DNA of 64,000 bases, taken from assembly GCA_024762925.1 (NCBI GenBank), contig JANTGM010000018.1, positions 17,495 to 81,494 of the forward strand, written 5' to 3'. The notes beneath the pieces were generated by a model, which had not been told where the DNA came from, did not search any database, and saw only the letters and a list, made by a program, of their open reading frames with translations. Positions 25,726 to 34,918 of the stretch are shown here, in pieces; the stretch's first letter is position 1, and each line of letters begins with the position of its first letter. This DNA comes from Kofleriaceae bacterium (lineage in GTDB: Bacteria > Myxococcota_A > Polyangia > Haliangiales > Haliangiaceae). A program made the position numbers and the translations under genes.

Positions 25726-27231
25726 CTACCTATCGAGTGCCGCACGCACCCGAGCTGCGAGTTGTTCTGGCGTGAACGGTTTGCGAAGAAGATCGACCTC
25801 GTCATCACCAAGAGTGGTGAGTTCCTCTGCAGCGTACCCCGACATAAAGAGCACCTTTGGCTCGTGCCCTTCTGCATGTAGTTGCTCGATCATGGCGGCA
25901 CCGCTCATCTCTGGCATTCGTACATCAGTAACAATCAAGTCAAAAGCGCCGGGATCCTGGCCAACTGCCAGTGCAAGGCCCTCTCGCCCGTTGCGAGCGA
26001 TCGTCACTTGGTAGCCAAACTCCTTCAAGTTGCGTTCGACAAGTGAGAGTATCGTCGGTTCATCTTCCACAACCAGAATCCGTTCATCACCACCATAGGC
26101 AGTGCCTTGAGAGACAGGTTTGGTGGTGGTCTCGATCTTGTCTTCGCTCACAGGGACAAAGAGATTCACCGTAGTTCCCTCGTCTACTTTGGATGTAAGC
26201 GAAGAATGCCCACCGCATTGCTTGATGATGCCGTAGACGGTGGAGAGCCCAAAGCCGGTTCCGCTCCCGAGAGGCTTGGATGTGTAGAATGGATCAAAAG
26301 CGCGACGCTGACACTCCGCATCCATCCCAACACCGCTGTCTCGGACTCGTAGGCGAGCAAAGTCTCCCATCGGCAATTCGCCAGGGGCCACCCGATCGCG
26401 GGTCAGCGAAATCTCCAGAGTGCCGCCCTCAGGCATGGCGTCACGCGCATTGCTCGCCAAGTTAAGAAGCACTTGGTCAAATTGGCTGGGATTGATTCGC
26501 ACATAGACTTCCTGTGCCCAAGCCACTTCGAGACGAATGTCTTCACCAATGATTCGTCGAAGCAGCGGCGCTATCGCATCGAGCGAACGGCCGAGTCCAA
26601 TGACCTCACTTGCTGGAGGCTGCGTGCGGCTAAATGCCATGAGCTGCTCAACGAGAGCGGCCGCTCTCTCGCTTGCCTCACGAATCTCGCCGATAGACTG
26701 CAGAGTCACCGGGCCATCGTTGACTCGCTCAAGAAGCGAACAATTCCCAAAGATGGCGACAAGGAGATTGTTGAAGTCGTGAGCAATGCCTCCGGCCAGC
26801 TTGCCAATGGCTTGCATCTTTTGCGACTGCCGCAGTTCCTCCTCAAGAGACCAGCGCTCGCTCAGGTCACGCCACACGACGTGGATGATGGAGGTGTCAC
26901 CTTCATCGATGACGGTGAGCAGGACCTCCGCGGGAAACACCTCACCATCGAGCCGCTTGTGCTGCCATTCGAAGCGATGACTCCCCTTGGCTTTTGCCAA
27001 CGCCATCATCTCGTTTGCCTTCTCGAAGGAGTCCCGCCCATCAGCCTGTTTTTGGGGCGATAGCTCCGAGGGATGTGTCTGCAATACCTCCTCGCGACTT
27101 GAACACCGCAACATCGCGACGGCTGCAGCGTTGCATTCTACAAATGTCTCCCCTTCGATGATCAGACTGGCATCCGCAGAACGCTCGAAAAGCTGTTGGT
27201 ACCGGTCCCTCTCCGAATCCCTATCCCGCAT
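25726..27231 (-). CDS. Hybrid histidine kinase: PAS, HisKA, HATPase, receiver
   Basis: About 501 residues from ATG 27231; the frame is open further upstream but that part is not protein-like. A PAS domain at about 10-130 (RYQQLFERSADASLIIEGET) senses a signal in the cytoplasm. The HisKA phosphoacceptor is the His in GGIAHDFNN (about 149). HATPase motifs are LLNLASNARDAM (N box), DSGVGM (G1) and GSGTGFGLSTVYGI (G2). The C-terminal receiver (about 385-500) has the phosphorylatable Asp in LIVTDVRMPEM and the conserved Lys in LLRKPFT. No transmembrane segment is seen, so it is soluble. No separate response regulator or DNA-binding output is adjacent, so phosphorelay to a distant partner is likely. 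Confidence 0.93.
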   Translation of the reverse strand: MRDRDSERDRYQQLFERSADASLIIEGETFVECNAAAVAMLRCSSREEVLQTHPSELSPQKQADGRDSFEKANEMMALAKAKGSHRFEWQHKRLDGEVFPAEVLLTVIDEGDTSIIHVVWRDLSERWSLEEELRQSQKMQAIGKLAGGIAHDFNNLLVAIFGNCSLLERVNDGPVTLQSIGEIREASERAAALVEQLMAFSRTQPPASEVIGLGRSLDAIAPLLRRIIGEDIRLEVAWAQEVYVRINPSQFDQVLLNLASNARDAMPEGGTLEISLTRDRVAPGELPMGDFARLRVRDSGVGMDAECQRRAFDPFYTSKPLGSGTGFGLSTVYGIIKQCGGHSSLTSKVDEGTTVNLFVPVSEDKIETTTKPVSQGTAYGGDERILVVEDEPTILSLVERNLKEFGYQVTIARNGREGLALAVGQDPGAFDLIVTDVRMPEMSGAAMIEQLHAEGHEPKVLFMSGYAAEELTTLGDDEVDLLRKPFTPEQLAARVRAALDR

Positions 27232-27591
27232 CGTGCGTTCAAATATACCCCAACCCTCGAAGAAACGGATGAAGGCTAGTGCGTGATTCAAAGAGAGATA
27301 AACTCTTATGAGAACGATGTAGGTACATACGTCACCCAGTGTTGCCGCACCATTTCGAGAGTTTTGCTCGACCGCTCGTGGAGGAAGCGGCCAATCGCGC
27401 CTTTCCGCACATCCAAGTTCTGCACCACGCCTTTGTGCACCTCCAAGTTTCTGCGCAAAAAATCCTGCGAATTCTTTGAATACCAGCGCTCGCAAGCAGT
27501 TTCAGAGGGATGTCGGTCACGACACTGTCGGTGTGGTAACTTTTTTCACGGTTGTGCTTCGAGAAGTGACCTGGCGTGCTAGTTTGGGTCA
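27232..27591. other. Divergent intergenic region with a CTAG element end
   Basis: 360 bp between the divergent histidine kinase and Gly-rich lipoprotein starts. It holds a single element-like end (27276-27293) and two short copies of the motif CCAAGTT (about 27408-27416, 27447-27455), flanked by CTGC/CTCC, but no clear inverted repeat otherwise. Both promoters presumably lie here. Confidence 0.4.
27276..27293 (+). repeat. Isolated CTAG-element end
   Basis: CTAGTGCGTGATTCAAAG matches the end of the element family, and matches the 47254-47271 end read on the other strand (CTAGTGCGTGATTCACAA) at 16 of 18 positions. No second end or interior is recognised nearby, so it is a solo terminus or a chance match. 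Confidence 0.45.
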
Positions 27592-29856
27592 ATGCGCGCA
27601 ACGCACCCTTTTTCGCACCTATTGACGGTTGTCGCACTGTTCGTTGCGGCGAGCTGCGCTTCTGGAAGCCCAGCAGGAACTTGTGAGCCTGGCGATTCAA
27701 ACTGCGAAGCCGATGGCTCGGTCTCTCCCTTTGCAGACGCGGGCGCTACGAACAATGCTGATGCGGGCCCAATGCGAGGATTCGGCGAGCCATGCTCGGA
27801 TCGAAGCGAGTGTGCCTCCAACTTCTGCATCCTAGTTGGCATCGGCGGTGTCTGCTCCGACTATTGCATGGATGGCATGTGCCCCGAAGGCTATGGCTGT
27901 TTTGGCGTCATTGATGTCATCGAACCAGGCGAAGTTGACAATGTTTGTGTCCCGACAAGCACGCAAATCTGCAGCCCTTGTGAGATGGATTCGGAGTGCG
28001 CAATTGTTGGCAGCGACCTCTGTCTAACGAACCAAGACGACCGTTCCTTCTGCGCCCGTGACTGCTCGACGATCAGCTGCCCAGATGGATTCACCTGCAG
28101 TGACGTCGAGGTTGAAGGCACGATGTATCAACAGTGCCTGCCAACAAGTGGAGCATGCGATTGTACGGATGCTGAGGTGGGTGCGGTAGAAGACTGCACC
28201 ATCACAACCGACTTTGGGGACTGCACAGGAACTCGAACCTGCGGAGGTGCAACGGGTTGGGAGACCTGCAATGCTCCGTCACAGACCGATGCCCCAGACG
28301 GCGCCTTTGTCGACGACAACTGCGACGGTATCGATGGCGATCTCAATGGTGCGATCTTTGTGGCCACCAACGGAGGAACCGATGCCTCGACGTGTGGTCT
28401 CACCTACACTGATCCGTGCGCGACCATAAGCTTTGGTATCGTTCGCGCCCTGCAAGCTGCTCGAGGCGAACTCTACGTCCAGGCTGGCGACTACAATGAG
28501 GTAGTCGTTTTGGTGAATGGCATCGACATCTTTGGTGGCTTTGATGCGAACTGGCAGCGCGATGTGCACACCGACTCCGAGCATCGAGTCACGATCACAG
28601 GAGCACAAGACTCCGGTACCGGGGGCGATGATGAGTTCCTAACGATCCGCGCACACAATCTCGTGGTCTCCACCACTGTTGCAGACGTTGTGATTGTCGG
28701 CCCGGAAGCCTCGGGCGCAACGCTCTTTGGTGCACGCTCGTCGTACGCCGTTCACATTGACGACGCCATCGTCGACCTCCAGCGAGTGAGCATCGTGGGC
28801 GGCAATGGCGAGGACGCTACAAGTGGAGCTGTTGGCTTGCCGACCTCCAGTGCTGGAGCAACCTCAGCAATGCGTGGTGGAACCGGCGGCAACGCAAACG
28901 AATTCAGCACCTCGTGCAACGACAGCAGTCACGGAAATGGCGGAAGCGCGGGAACCAACTCCTGCAGTGGAACTCGCAATCCGAACGCCGGGCGAGGTGG
29001 CAACGGTGGCGAGATGGATACTGATTGTGACTGCGTCTTTGGAGTATGTACATGCGGCCCTTGCGCGGCAACTTCTGGTGATAGTGGCGCAAATGCAGCG
29101 CATACATTTGGCACCTTGGGTCTTGGTGGCAGTGGCGGAAGCGGCGGCGGTAGCTGTGGTGTCCCCACGCCTCCAGGTCGTGATGGGCGAATTCAAAATG
29201 GCAGCGCAGGTAATGGCGCTACAGGCAACGGATTTCTAAGCGGCAACTATTGGTTCGCTCGCTCGGGTACCTCTGGTGGCGTTGGACAAAACGGTGGCGG
29301 TGGCGGCGGGGGCGGCGGAAGCGGCGGCTGTGATGATGGAATCGACTCCTACGGCGCTGGGGGCGGCGGTGGTGGTGCAGGCGGATGCGCTGCAACCTCG
29401 GCAGGCGGGGGCGGTCAAGGGGGCGGTGGCAGCTTTGGTGTCTTCGTCGCAAGTGGCAGTCTCACAGCAAGCGACTGCACAATCGCTCGAGGCACTGGCG
29501 GAGCCGGTGGAAATGGCGGAAACGGCGGACACGGCCAAGTTGGCGGTGCCGGTCGCAATGGCGGCCTTGCCAACGGCGATTCAAAAGCCGGCTCACCGGG
29601 CGGCGATGGTGGCCATGGCGGTCATGGCGGTGGCGGCGGCGGTGGCGGTGGTGGCATCTCCGCCGGCATCTACAGCATCCAATCTACGGTCGTGCAAGAC
29701 TGTGTGGTCACTGGAGGCGCAGGTGGCACCGGTGGTTCGGGAGGCGTTAGCGCACCCGTGGCACCAGTGTCGATTCGCGATGGCAACGATGGCTCACCAG
29801 GCGTAGACGGCGAACTTGAGAGCGTGGCAGTCTGCTCCGCTGCCAGCGGTTGTTAG
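27592..29856 (+). CDS. Glycine-rich surface lipoprotein, PGRS-like with beta-helix core
   Basis: 754 residues. The leader MRATHPFSHLLTVVALFVAA ends with a lipobox cysteine (ASCAS). Cys-rich Dickkopf-like modules (CSDRSECASNFCILVGIGG, CSPCEMDSECAIVGSDLC) come first. A DDNCDGIDGD MopE-type motif follows. The region beginning at about 265 (FVATNGGTDASTCGLTYTDP) matches right-handed beta-helix proteins with a 'GTYNE.V' pattern (LYVQAGDYNEVVVL). The C-terminal 350 residues are built of GGxGGxGGN runs comparable in style to mycobacterial PGRS domains, for instance GGAGGNGGNGGHGQVGGAG. It is likely a structural cell-surface or matrix protein. The next gene converges with a 7-bp gap. Confidence 0.88.
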   Translation: MRATHPFSHLLTVVALFVAASCASGSPAGTCEPGDSNCEADGSVSPFADAGATNNADAGPMRGFGEPCSDRSECASNFCILVGIGGVCSDYCMDGMCPEGYGCFGVIDVIEPGEVDNVCVPTSTQICSPCEMDSECAIVGSDLCLTNQDDRSFCARDCSTISCPDGFTCSDVEVEGTMYQQCLPTSGACDCTDAEVGAVEDCTITTDFGDCTGTRTCGGATGWETCNAPSQTDAPDGAFVDDNCDGIDGDLNGAIFVATNGGTDASTCGLTYTDPCATISFGIVRALQAARGELYVQAGDYNEVVVLVNGIDIFGGFDANWQRDVHTDSEHRVTITGAQDSGTGGDDEFLTIRAHNLVVSTTVADVVIVGPEASGATLFGARSSYAVHIDDAIVDLQRVSIVGGNGEDATSGAVGLPTSSAGATSAMRGGTGGNANEFSTSCNDSSHGNGGSAGTNSCSGTRNPNAGRGGNGGEMDTDCDCVFGVCTCGPCAATSGDSGANAAHTFGTLGLGGSGGSGGGSCGVPTPPGRDGRIQNGSAGNGATGNGFLSGNYWFARSGTSGGVGQNGGGGGGGGGSGGCDDGIDSYGAGGGGGGAGGCAATSAGGGGQGGGGSFGVFVASGSLTASDCTIARGTGGAGGNGGNGGHGQVGGAGRNGGLANGDSKAGSPGGDGGHGGHGGGGGGGGGGISAGIYSIQSTVVQDCVVTGGAGGTGGSGGVSAPVAPVSIRDGNDGSPGVDGELESVAVCSAASGC

Positions 29857-29863
29857 GCGCGAC

Positions 29864-31567
29864 CTAAGACGTTTCCTTAGCTTGCACCTGCCCCTCATTG
29901 GGAAGCGGAAACCAGCGCAGCGATTCAAAATGAACTCCCACGTCGAGCGCCTCGCAGCACCCCGTCATTGCCGTCGGTAGTTTTGCGGCGAGCTCGCGAG
30001 CCTGATCGAGATACCCTGCAAGCGCCGACTCATCGTTCTTCCTGTGACTATGGGGAAAGGCAACTCCATCCGCACGAAACTCCACATCGCGGAGTCGCAT
30101 ATTCGCTCGATGCTCCCAATCCTTGTGGCGCCAAAGTCCCGTATCTGGTGAGAAGCGATACAGCGCCAAGAATCTCCAACCTTCACGCGCAACAAAATCG
30201 ACTGCATCAAGAATGAACGAAAAGGTCTTCTCGGAAATGAAGTAGTTGAAGTTGATGCGAGTCCAGCCTGGTTTGATCCCCTCACAGCCGCGAAGAATCT
30301 CGGTTTGGTACTCCTTGGACTGCACGATGTCGATGCCTAGCAGGCGATGTCCATAGGGGCCAGCACACGAGCATCCACCGCGCGCTTGAATCCCAAAGAG
30401 GTCGTTAAGGAGGCTGACGACGAAGTTGTGATGCAAGTATTTCTCGCCGTGACGAGCCATGAACGAGACAATGGAGAGCCGCTCAGCGTTGGCATTGCCA
30501 AGGATTTGGATGTTGGGATTCTTGTTCCATCGCTCGATTGCCCGCCCCAAGAATGCTTGCTCACGCTCGTGAATGAGTGAAGCACCAACGGTGTCCTTCA
30601 GACGAAACACCAAGCCAGCTCGAATTGCGCCAACGATGTCCGGTGTGCCTCCTTCTTCGCGGTGAGCTGGGTCTTCGAGGTAGCGGTGTTCGTCTGGGCC
30701 AACATAGGCGACAGTGCCACCACCGGGCACCGAGGGCACGCGGTTGGTGAGTAGCTTCTTCTTGACAACGAGAACCCCAGGCGTGCCGGGTCCACCGATG
30801 AACTTGTGTGGAGAGATGAAGATGGCATCTTTGTGATCGTCGACCCCAGCAGCAGTGCGCTGCATTTCAATTTGCACGTACGGAGCAGCTGCGGCGAAGT
30901 CCCAAAACGCCAAGGCGCCATGCTCATGCAGCATTCTCGATATCCGCCGGGTATCCGAGACGATGCCCGTGACATTGGAAGCCGCAGAGAAGCTCCCGAT
31001 CTTTAGCGGCCTATCAGAATATGTCTCAAGAGCTTCTTCGAGAAGGGCAAGATTCGGGTGGCCATTCTCATCCAAGTCGATGACTACGACATCGGCAATT
31101 GACTCTCTCCATGTGAGCTCGTTGGAGTGATGCTCGTAGGGCCCAACGAAAACAACGGGACGCTCCTCTGGGGCGATTTGCTTGGTGAAGCCGTATTGGT
31201 CATCTAGGTTTGCGGGAATTCGGATATTCAGAATATTTACGAGTTTGTTGATGGCGCCAGTAGCACCCGACCCGCAGAAGATGACAACATCATCGTCGTT
31301 CCCACCGACCGATTCCAGAATCTGTGCGCGCGCATCTTCACGAAAACGTGTGGTTTGCATGCCCGTGCTGGAGCTCTCAGTGTGTGTATTGGCGTAGTAG
31401 GGAAGGACATGCTCGGTAATGAACTCCTCAATAAAGCTCAGTGAGCGTCCCGAAGCGGTGTAGTCCGCGTAGGTCACCAAACGAAAGCCAAAGGGCCCGT
31501 TGGTCTCATGATGCTTGCCAATCACGGATTCGCGAATCTTGTTGATCAGACCACTTGCATCGCTCAT
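29864..31567 (-). CDS. PLP-dependent aminotransferase class V (cysteine-desulfurase-like)
   Basis: 567 residues, longer than the 380-420 of IscS/SufS. The fold-type I core shows ADYTASGRSLSFIEEFI, FCGSGATGAINKLVNI, the PLP lysine in SPHKFIGGPGTPGVL (about 257), and the His/Asn residues of YEHHSNELTWRES that stack on PLP. GGCSCAGPYGH at about 397 places cysteines where cysteine desulfurases carry the catalytic Cys. The C-terminal extension (about 430-567) is charged and includes a CCEALD sequence. It may mobilise sulfur from cysteine or carry out a related beta-elimination; the exact reaction is open. It has a monocistronic appearance, with no sulfur-transfer gene nearby. Confidence 0.87.
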   Translation of the reverse strand: MSDASGLINKIRESVIGKHHETNGPFGFRLVTYADYTASGRSLSFIEEFITEHVLPYYANTHTESSSTGMQTTRFREDARAQILESVGGNDDDVVIFCGSGATGAINKLVNILNIRIPANLDDQYGFTKQIAPEERPVVFVGPYEHHSNELTWRESIADVVVIDLDENGHPNLALLEEALETYSDRPLKIGSFSAASNVTGIVSDTRRISRMLHEHGALAFWDFAAAAPYVQIEMQRTAAGVDDHKDAIFISPHKFIGGPGTPGVLVVKKKLLTNRVPSVPGGGTVAYVGPDEHRYLEDPAHREEGGTPDIVGAIRAGLVFRLKDTVGASLIHEREQAFLGRAIERWNKNPNIQILGNANAERLSIVSFMARHGEKYLHHNFVVSLLNDLFGIQARGGCSCAGPYGHRLLGIDIVQSKEYQTEILRGCEGIKPGWTRINFNYFISEKTFSFILDAVDFVAREGWRFLALYRFSPDTGLWRHKDWEHRANMRLRDVEFRADGVAFPHSHRKNDESALAGYLDQARELAAKLPTAMTGCCEALDVGVHFESLRWFPLPNEGQVQAKETS

Positions 31568-31759
31568 GAGATTAACTTTCGCTCTTCCGGGAGCTTGTGT
31601 CGAGAGTTCGTGACTCGCGCTTCAAGAGAACTCCTACATGTACCAACTTCACATGAAGACTTCACAAGCCGTGCTAAAATACCACTTTCCCATCGGAATA
31701 CATTGGAAACCTGGCGTAAGGAATAGACCCAAAGCCGCCTTCGTTCGTTACACTGCCCT

Positions 31760-32686
31760 ATGCCTTCCCGCGCGCCTCTCATCCTCTCCCTGCTCGGCCT
31801 TGCAATGACCACCTATGCAGGTTGGCTCGGATACACCGATATGTCGTGTTTTGAGCGTGCTGCTACCCTCGTGGTTGGCAGCTTGTCTTTGCTGAGCATT
31901 GCCGCTGTTGCAGGCCAGAGACTGAGGCTGCAGCGCGGCATCTCAATGACGCTTTTCGCGATGATGATGGTCATGCTCGCCAGCAAGTATCTCGGGCACC
32001 AGCTACTTGCCATCGACCTCATGCATGATGAGCGCTACGCAACATTCCTTCTGGTGCTTTTAGGCGTGAATGTTGTCGGCATCATGCGTGGCTCCTTTCT
32101 CGCGCGTTGGCTATCCCTCGCCTTGGCGGGCGGTGGCGTTCTAAGCGCGGGGCTCAATCTCGCCCCCTTCGCGACACAGCCAAGCCAATACACCTGGACG
32201 CTTGCCATTGGCATCGCCGGCTCACTTCTCATCTTGGCCAATCTCCTCGGAAGCAAACAGCGTGAGCACTTTGAGCGGGATGCAAGTCCACTTTGGTCGT
32301 CGCAAGATCCGCTTCTCAAAGCGATTCGTTGGACCATGATTTCTTTCATGGCAGCGGTCCCCATGCTTCTGGTCTACACCTGGATGCAGCCCATTGTTCC
32401 TGCAACGGCCCAAACCGCTCTGCCACTCGCGATCTTTCTCAGCCTCTCCATCCTGGCTTCTGCAAAGCGATGGGTCATTGGTGCAGTTGGGCTTGTGCTC
32501 GGAGGCATTGCGCTCATCACCCAGGCCGCGTTCACCTATGTCTTGGCGGCGCAAATGCCGCACCCGGTGTTTGCCAATGTCGCCCTCTACTACGCGGTGT
32601 TCTGGGTGCCAGCAGGGCTGATGGCACTTCTTTGTGGTGCGCGCATGGTGGCCCCCGTTCTGCGATTGCTCAGCGACCGAAACTAA
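31760..32686 (+). CDS. Polytopic inner-membrane protein of unknown function
   Basis: 308 residues with about eight or nine hydrophobic helices, for example LILSLLGLAMTTYAGWLG, MTLFAMMMVMLASKY, FLLVLLGVNVVGIM, WTMISFMAAVPMLLVYTW and VALYYAVFWVPAGLMALLC. A short soluble loop lies between helices 5 and 6 (LLGSKQREHFERDASPLWSS). No channel, transporter or enzyme motif is recognised. The last 17 bases overlap the 3' end of the convergent lipoprotein gene at 32670-33569. Confidence 0.75.
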   Translation: MPSRAPLILSLLGLAMTTYAGWLGYTDMSCFERAATLVVGSLSLLSIAAVAGQRLRLQRGISMTLFAMMMVMLASKYLGHQLLAIDLMHDERYATFLLVLLGVNVVGIMRGSFLARWLSLALAGGGVLSAGLNLAPFATQPSQYTWTLAIGIAGSLLILANLLGSKQREHFERDASPLWSSQDPLLKAIRWTMISFMAAVPMLLVYTWMQPIVPATAQTALPLAIFLSLSILASAKRWVIGAVGLVLGGIALITQAAFTYVLAAQMPHPVFANVALYYAVFWVPAGLMALLCGARMVAPVLRLLSDRN

Positions 32687-33569
32687 AGCCGACAGGCACA
32701 GCGTCCGCGGGCTCGATGCCAAGCGCATAGACGGTAGCGCCTGTGCCCACAGCGGCAACCCCTCCAATGGCCGCCCAGACCCACCACTTTCGGTACCAGG
32801 GGGATGGTTCTTGGTAGCCTAGGGGAAGCTCTCTTGGGTGCTCTGCATCAAACCAAAGGAGAACCTCATTGCCCTCTCGGTCGTAGGCACTTCCATAGAG
32901 TTGCAGCACCGCTTCGCGCTTGGTCTTTACTGCCGGCAGGACAACACGTTTGACCTCGCCAGCTCCCGGCAAGGCAACCTGCAAACGCCGATAAGGCGCA
33001 GATGGTTCAGCACGGACGTAGAGAGCCAATGAGTGCAACATCGACAGTGGATCAGCCACCACTTCCACGCTGAGCGGAATGCGATCGTTTTCCTGTAGCC
33101 CCTGCGGCCAACTCACCTGCAGGTTGGTCTTTGGCAAAGCCTTGCTGCGGTTGCGAGCTCGCTCGTACAAGAAGGTTGCCTGGGGGGAAAGTGTGTAACT
33201 AAGAAGATGTCCGGGTTCGAGAGCCAGAAGCCTCTTAAATGCCTCCAATGCCCTCTCTTCCTCTTTGAGGTATGAGTACGCGATTCCCAGCTGCTCATGC
33301 AAAGTGATGAGCAGCTGGTGCCCGTATGGACCATTGGCAAGACGAGTCTTTAGCAGCGCCAAAGCGGGCTCAACTTCGAATGCAGCAAGTGCTTGCTTGG
33401 CCTCCTCTAGTGCCGCTTCTGCCGCAGCCTCCTGCATGCATTTCTTGCCATTCCAACGTGTGGACTCTGCGCAAACGCTCTGGAGCGACCCCACAGGAAC
33501 ACTGGCCTCACGTGTGGACCCGCCACACGCGGCCAAGGCCATTGCCAAGGTAGACACCAACCACTTCAC
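32670..33569 (-). CDS. TPR-type lipoprotein with C-terminal transmembrane helix
   Basis: 299 residues from GTG 33569. The leader VKWLVSTLAMALAAC gives a lipobox. The frame is open up to 33755 but only this start gives a lipoprotein signal. Residues about 40-130 form TPR-like helices (EEAKQALAAFEVEPALALLK, QLGIAYSYLKEEERALEAFK). A beta-rich domain (SVEVVADPLSMLHSLALYVR) follows, then a membrane helix near the C-terminus (WYRKWWVWAAIGGVAAVGTG) and a GFSFGR end. The gene shares its last 17 bases with the membrane-protein gene on the opposite strand. Such TPR plus C-terminal helix proteins often accompany myxobacterial kinases, as at 36408, but none is adjacent here. Confidence 0.78.
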   Translation of the reverse strand: MKWLVSTLAMALAACGGSTREASVPVGSLQSVCAESTRWNGKKCMQEAAAEAALEEAKQALAAFEVEPALALLKTRLANGPYGHQLLITLHEQLGIAYSYLKEEERALEAFKRLLALEPGHLLSYTLSPQATFLYERARNRSKALPKTNLQVSWPQGLQENDRIPLSVEVVADPLSMLHSLALYVRAEPSAPYRRLQVALPGAGEVKRVVLPAVKTKREAVLQLYGSAYDREGNEVLLWFDAEHPRELPLGYQEPSPWYRKWWVWAAIGGVAAVGTGATVYALGIEPADAVPVGFSFGR

Positions 33570-33633
33570 ACCACGAGTATATCGCAGGGCGCAAAAGCGG
33601 CCGATGGCACTGGGCTGAGTTCGCGGGGTTTCC

Positions 33634-34686
33634 CTAGATGCTTGGAAGGTCGCCACCAGACTCCGTTGAGACGTTGCAGCGACGCTCTGCCCAACGCCCA
33701 AGGAAGTGACCACCAACTTCGGGGCCGGCAATCGTCTCGCGATACCTGCCGCCAAGCGCTCCCACCTCGCCTGCTCGAGTCATCCAGAGACCACCAAAGT
33801 GGCCAGCCTGGTAACGTCCAGCGAAGATGCCGCGAAACTCGCCGTCCTGGTTGATGTACTTGCCAAAGAAGACGCGATTGCCATTTGCGCGTTGTCCATA
33901 CACGCCCCGCAGATGACCGCTAAGCTCTCCATCCGCGTCGCGAACCTGTCCTAGAAGTCGGCCTCGGTCGCGAGCAACACGATGCCATCGTCCACCAAGT
34001 GTGCCTGAGGCGCAGTCTTCTTCCGAGCGCGCAATTGCCACAGCAACGATGCGATTTCCCGCGTTGTCAACGTCGAAGGTTTGTGGCGCCGCGACGAGGT
34101 CTCCGAGTTCTACTGAGTAAACCGAACCCTCGGTGGTGCTGTAGTCCAAGACCAGCGGGTCTACCGCATTTGGAGTTGGATCGACAATCGTGAGTCGAAG
34201 CCCGTCGCTTGCTGGACGTGTTGTGGATCGGAATGTGAGAGCACGAGGGGATTCACGCACCTCCAAACCGTCGCCTGTTGCTTCTTCAAACGCCACCGCA
34301 CGCCGAACTAAGATCGCTCCGCGATTTACGCTGAGCGTACCCGACCAATCGACAACCTCATCGGCCTGTGGGTCAAAGGGAATCTGTCCCCATCGCAACA
34401 CCGTGTGCACAACAGAGGCTCCGGCTTGCTGCTGCATTGCAATGACCTCAGCTTGCTGCTCCATGCTGTCATCAAAGACAACTTCCGCATCAAGGTTGGC
34501 ATTCTGATAGAGATCAGCCTCGCCAAACATCGGCGCTTCATCTTCCATATCGAGCCCACCATTTTCTTGGGCAATCGCTGTGGTGATTTCATCGGCATCA
34601 TCAAAGTGGTCTTGTGCACAACCGGCCAGCGGCGCAGCGAGCAGGAGGGCGGAAAGCAGGGTGAGTGGTCTGTAGGTTGGTTTCAT
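33634..34686 (-). CDS. Lipoprotein with repeated GxxxG[RK]Y/W motifs
   Basis: 350 residues. The signal peptide MKPTYRPLTLLSALLLAAPL is followed by the lipobox AGCA. The N-terminal half is a beta-rich domain (VVHTVLRWGQIPFDPQADEV, GTLSVNRGAILVRRAVAFEE). The C-terminal part contains repeats spaced about 20-25 residues apart (LSGHLRGVYGQRANGNRVFF, GIFAGRYQAGHFGGLWMTRA, EVGALGGRYRETIAGPEVGG), a pattern in which each strand ends in GRY or GLW. Function unknown. It is divergent from the kinase at 34919, separated by 232 bp holding a long inverted repeat. Confidence 0.85.
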   Translation of the reverse strand: MKPTYRPLTLLSALLLAAPLAGCAQDHFDDADEITTAIAQENGGLDMEDEAPMFGEADLYQNANLDAEVVFDDSMEQQAEVIAMQQQAGASVVHTVLRWGQIPFDPQADEVVDWSGTLSVNRGAILVRRAVAFEEATGDGLEVRESPRALTFRSTTRPASDGLRLTIVDPTPNAVDPLVLDYSTTEGSVYSVELGDLVAAPQTFDVDNAGNRIVAVAIARSEEDCASGTLGGRWHRVARDRGRLLGQVRDADGELSGHLRGVYGQRANGNRVFFGKYINQDGEFRGIFAGRYQAGHFGGLWMTRAGEVGALGGRYRETIAGPEVGGHFLGRWAERRCNVSTESGGDLPSI

Positions 34687-34808
34687 AGTTAAATCTCCGG
34701 GTTAGGGGTTAAGGCTTCCCCCAGCCAGAGCAAAGTGTTGGCCAACTTGGCGACCACAACTTCCCTTGTAATTCAGAAGTATTAGAGAGCCACTTTGCAG
34801 GACCGGTA

Positions 34809-34859
34809 CCTCGAAGGATCAGCAAATCCCCTTGGCGAGCTTCTACTGATCCCTCGAGG
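34809..34859. repeat. 14-bp inverted repeat in the divergent region
   Basis: CCTCGAAGGATCAG at 34809-34822 and CTGATCCCTCGAGG at 34846-34859 are inverted repeats with one mismatch and a 23-nt spacer. They lie between the divergent starts of a lipoprotein gene (34686) and a kinase operon (34919). They could be a two-arm operator for a dimeric regulator, or form an RNA hairpin in the kinase leader, 60 nt upstream of the GTG. Confidence 0.5.
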
Positions 34860-34918
34860 AACCAGCTGCCCACTGAGCCAGTTGCACCAATGCAAGCCGA
34901 AAAGGGACAATCAGATCT

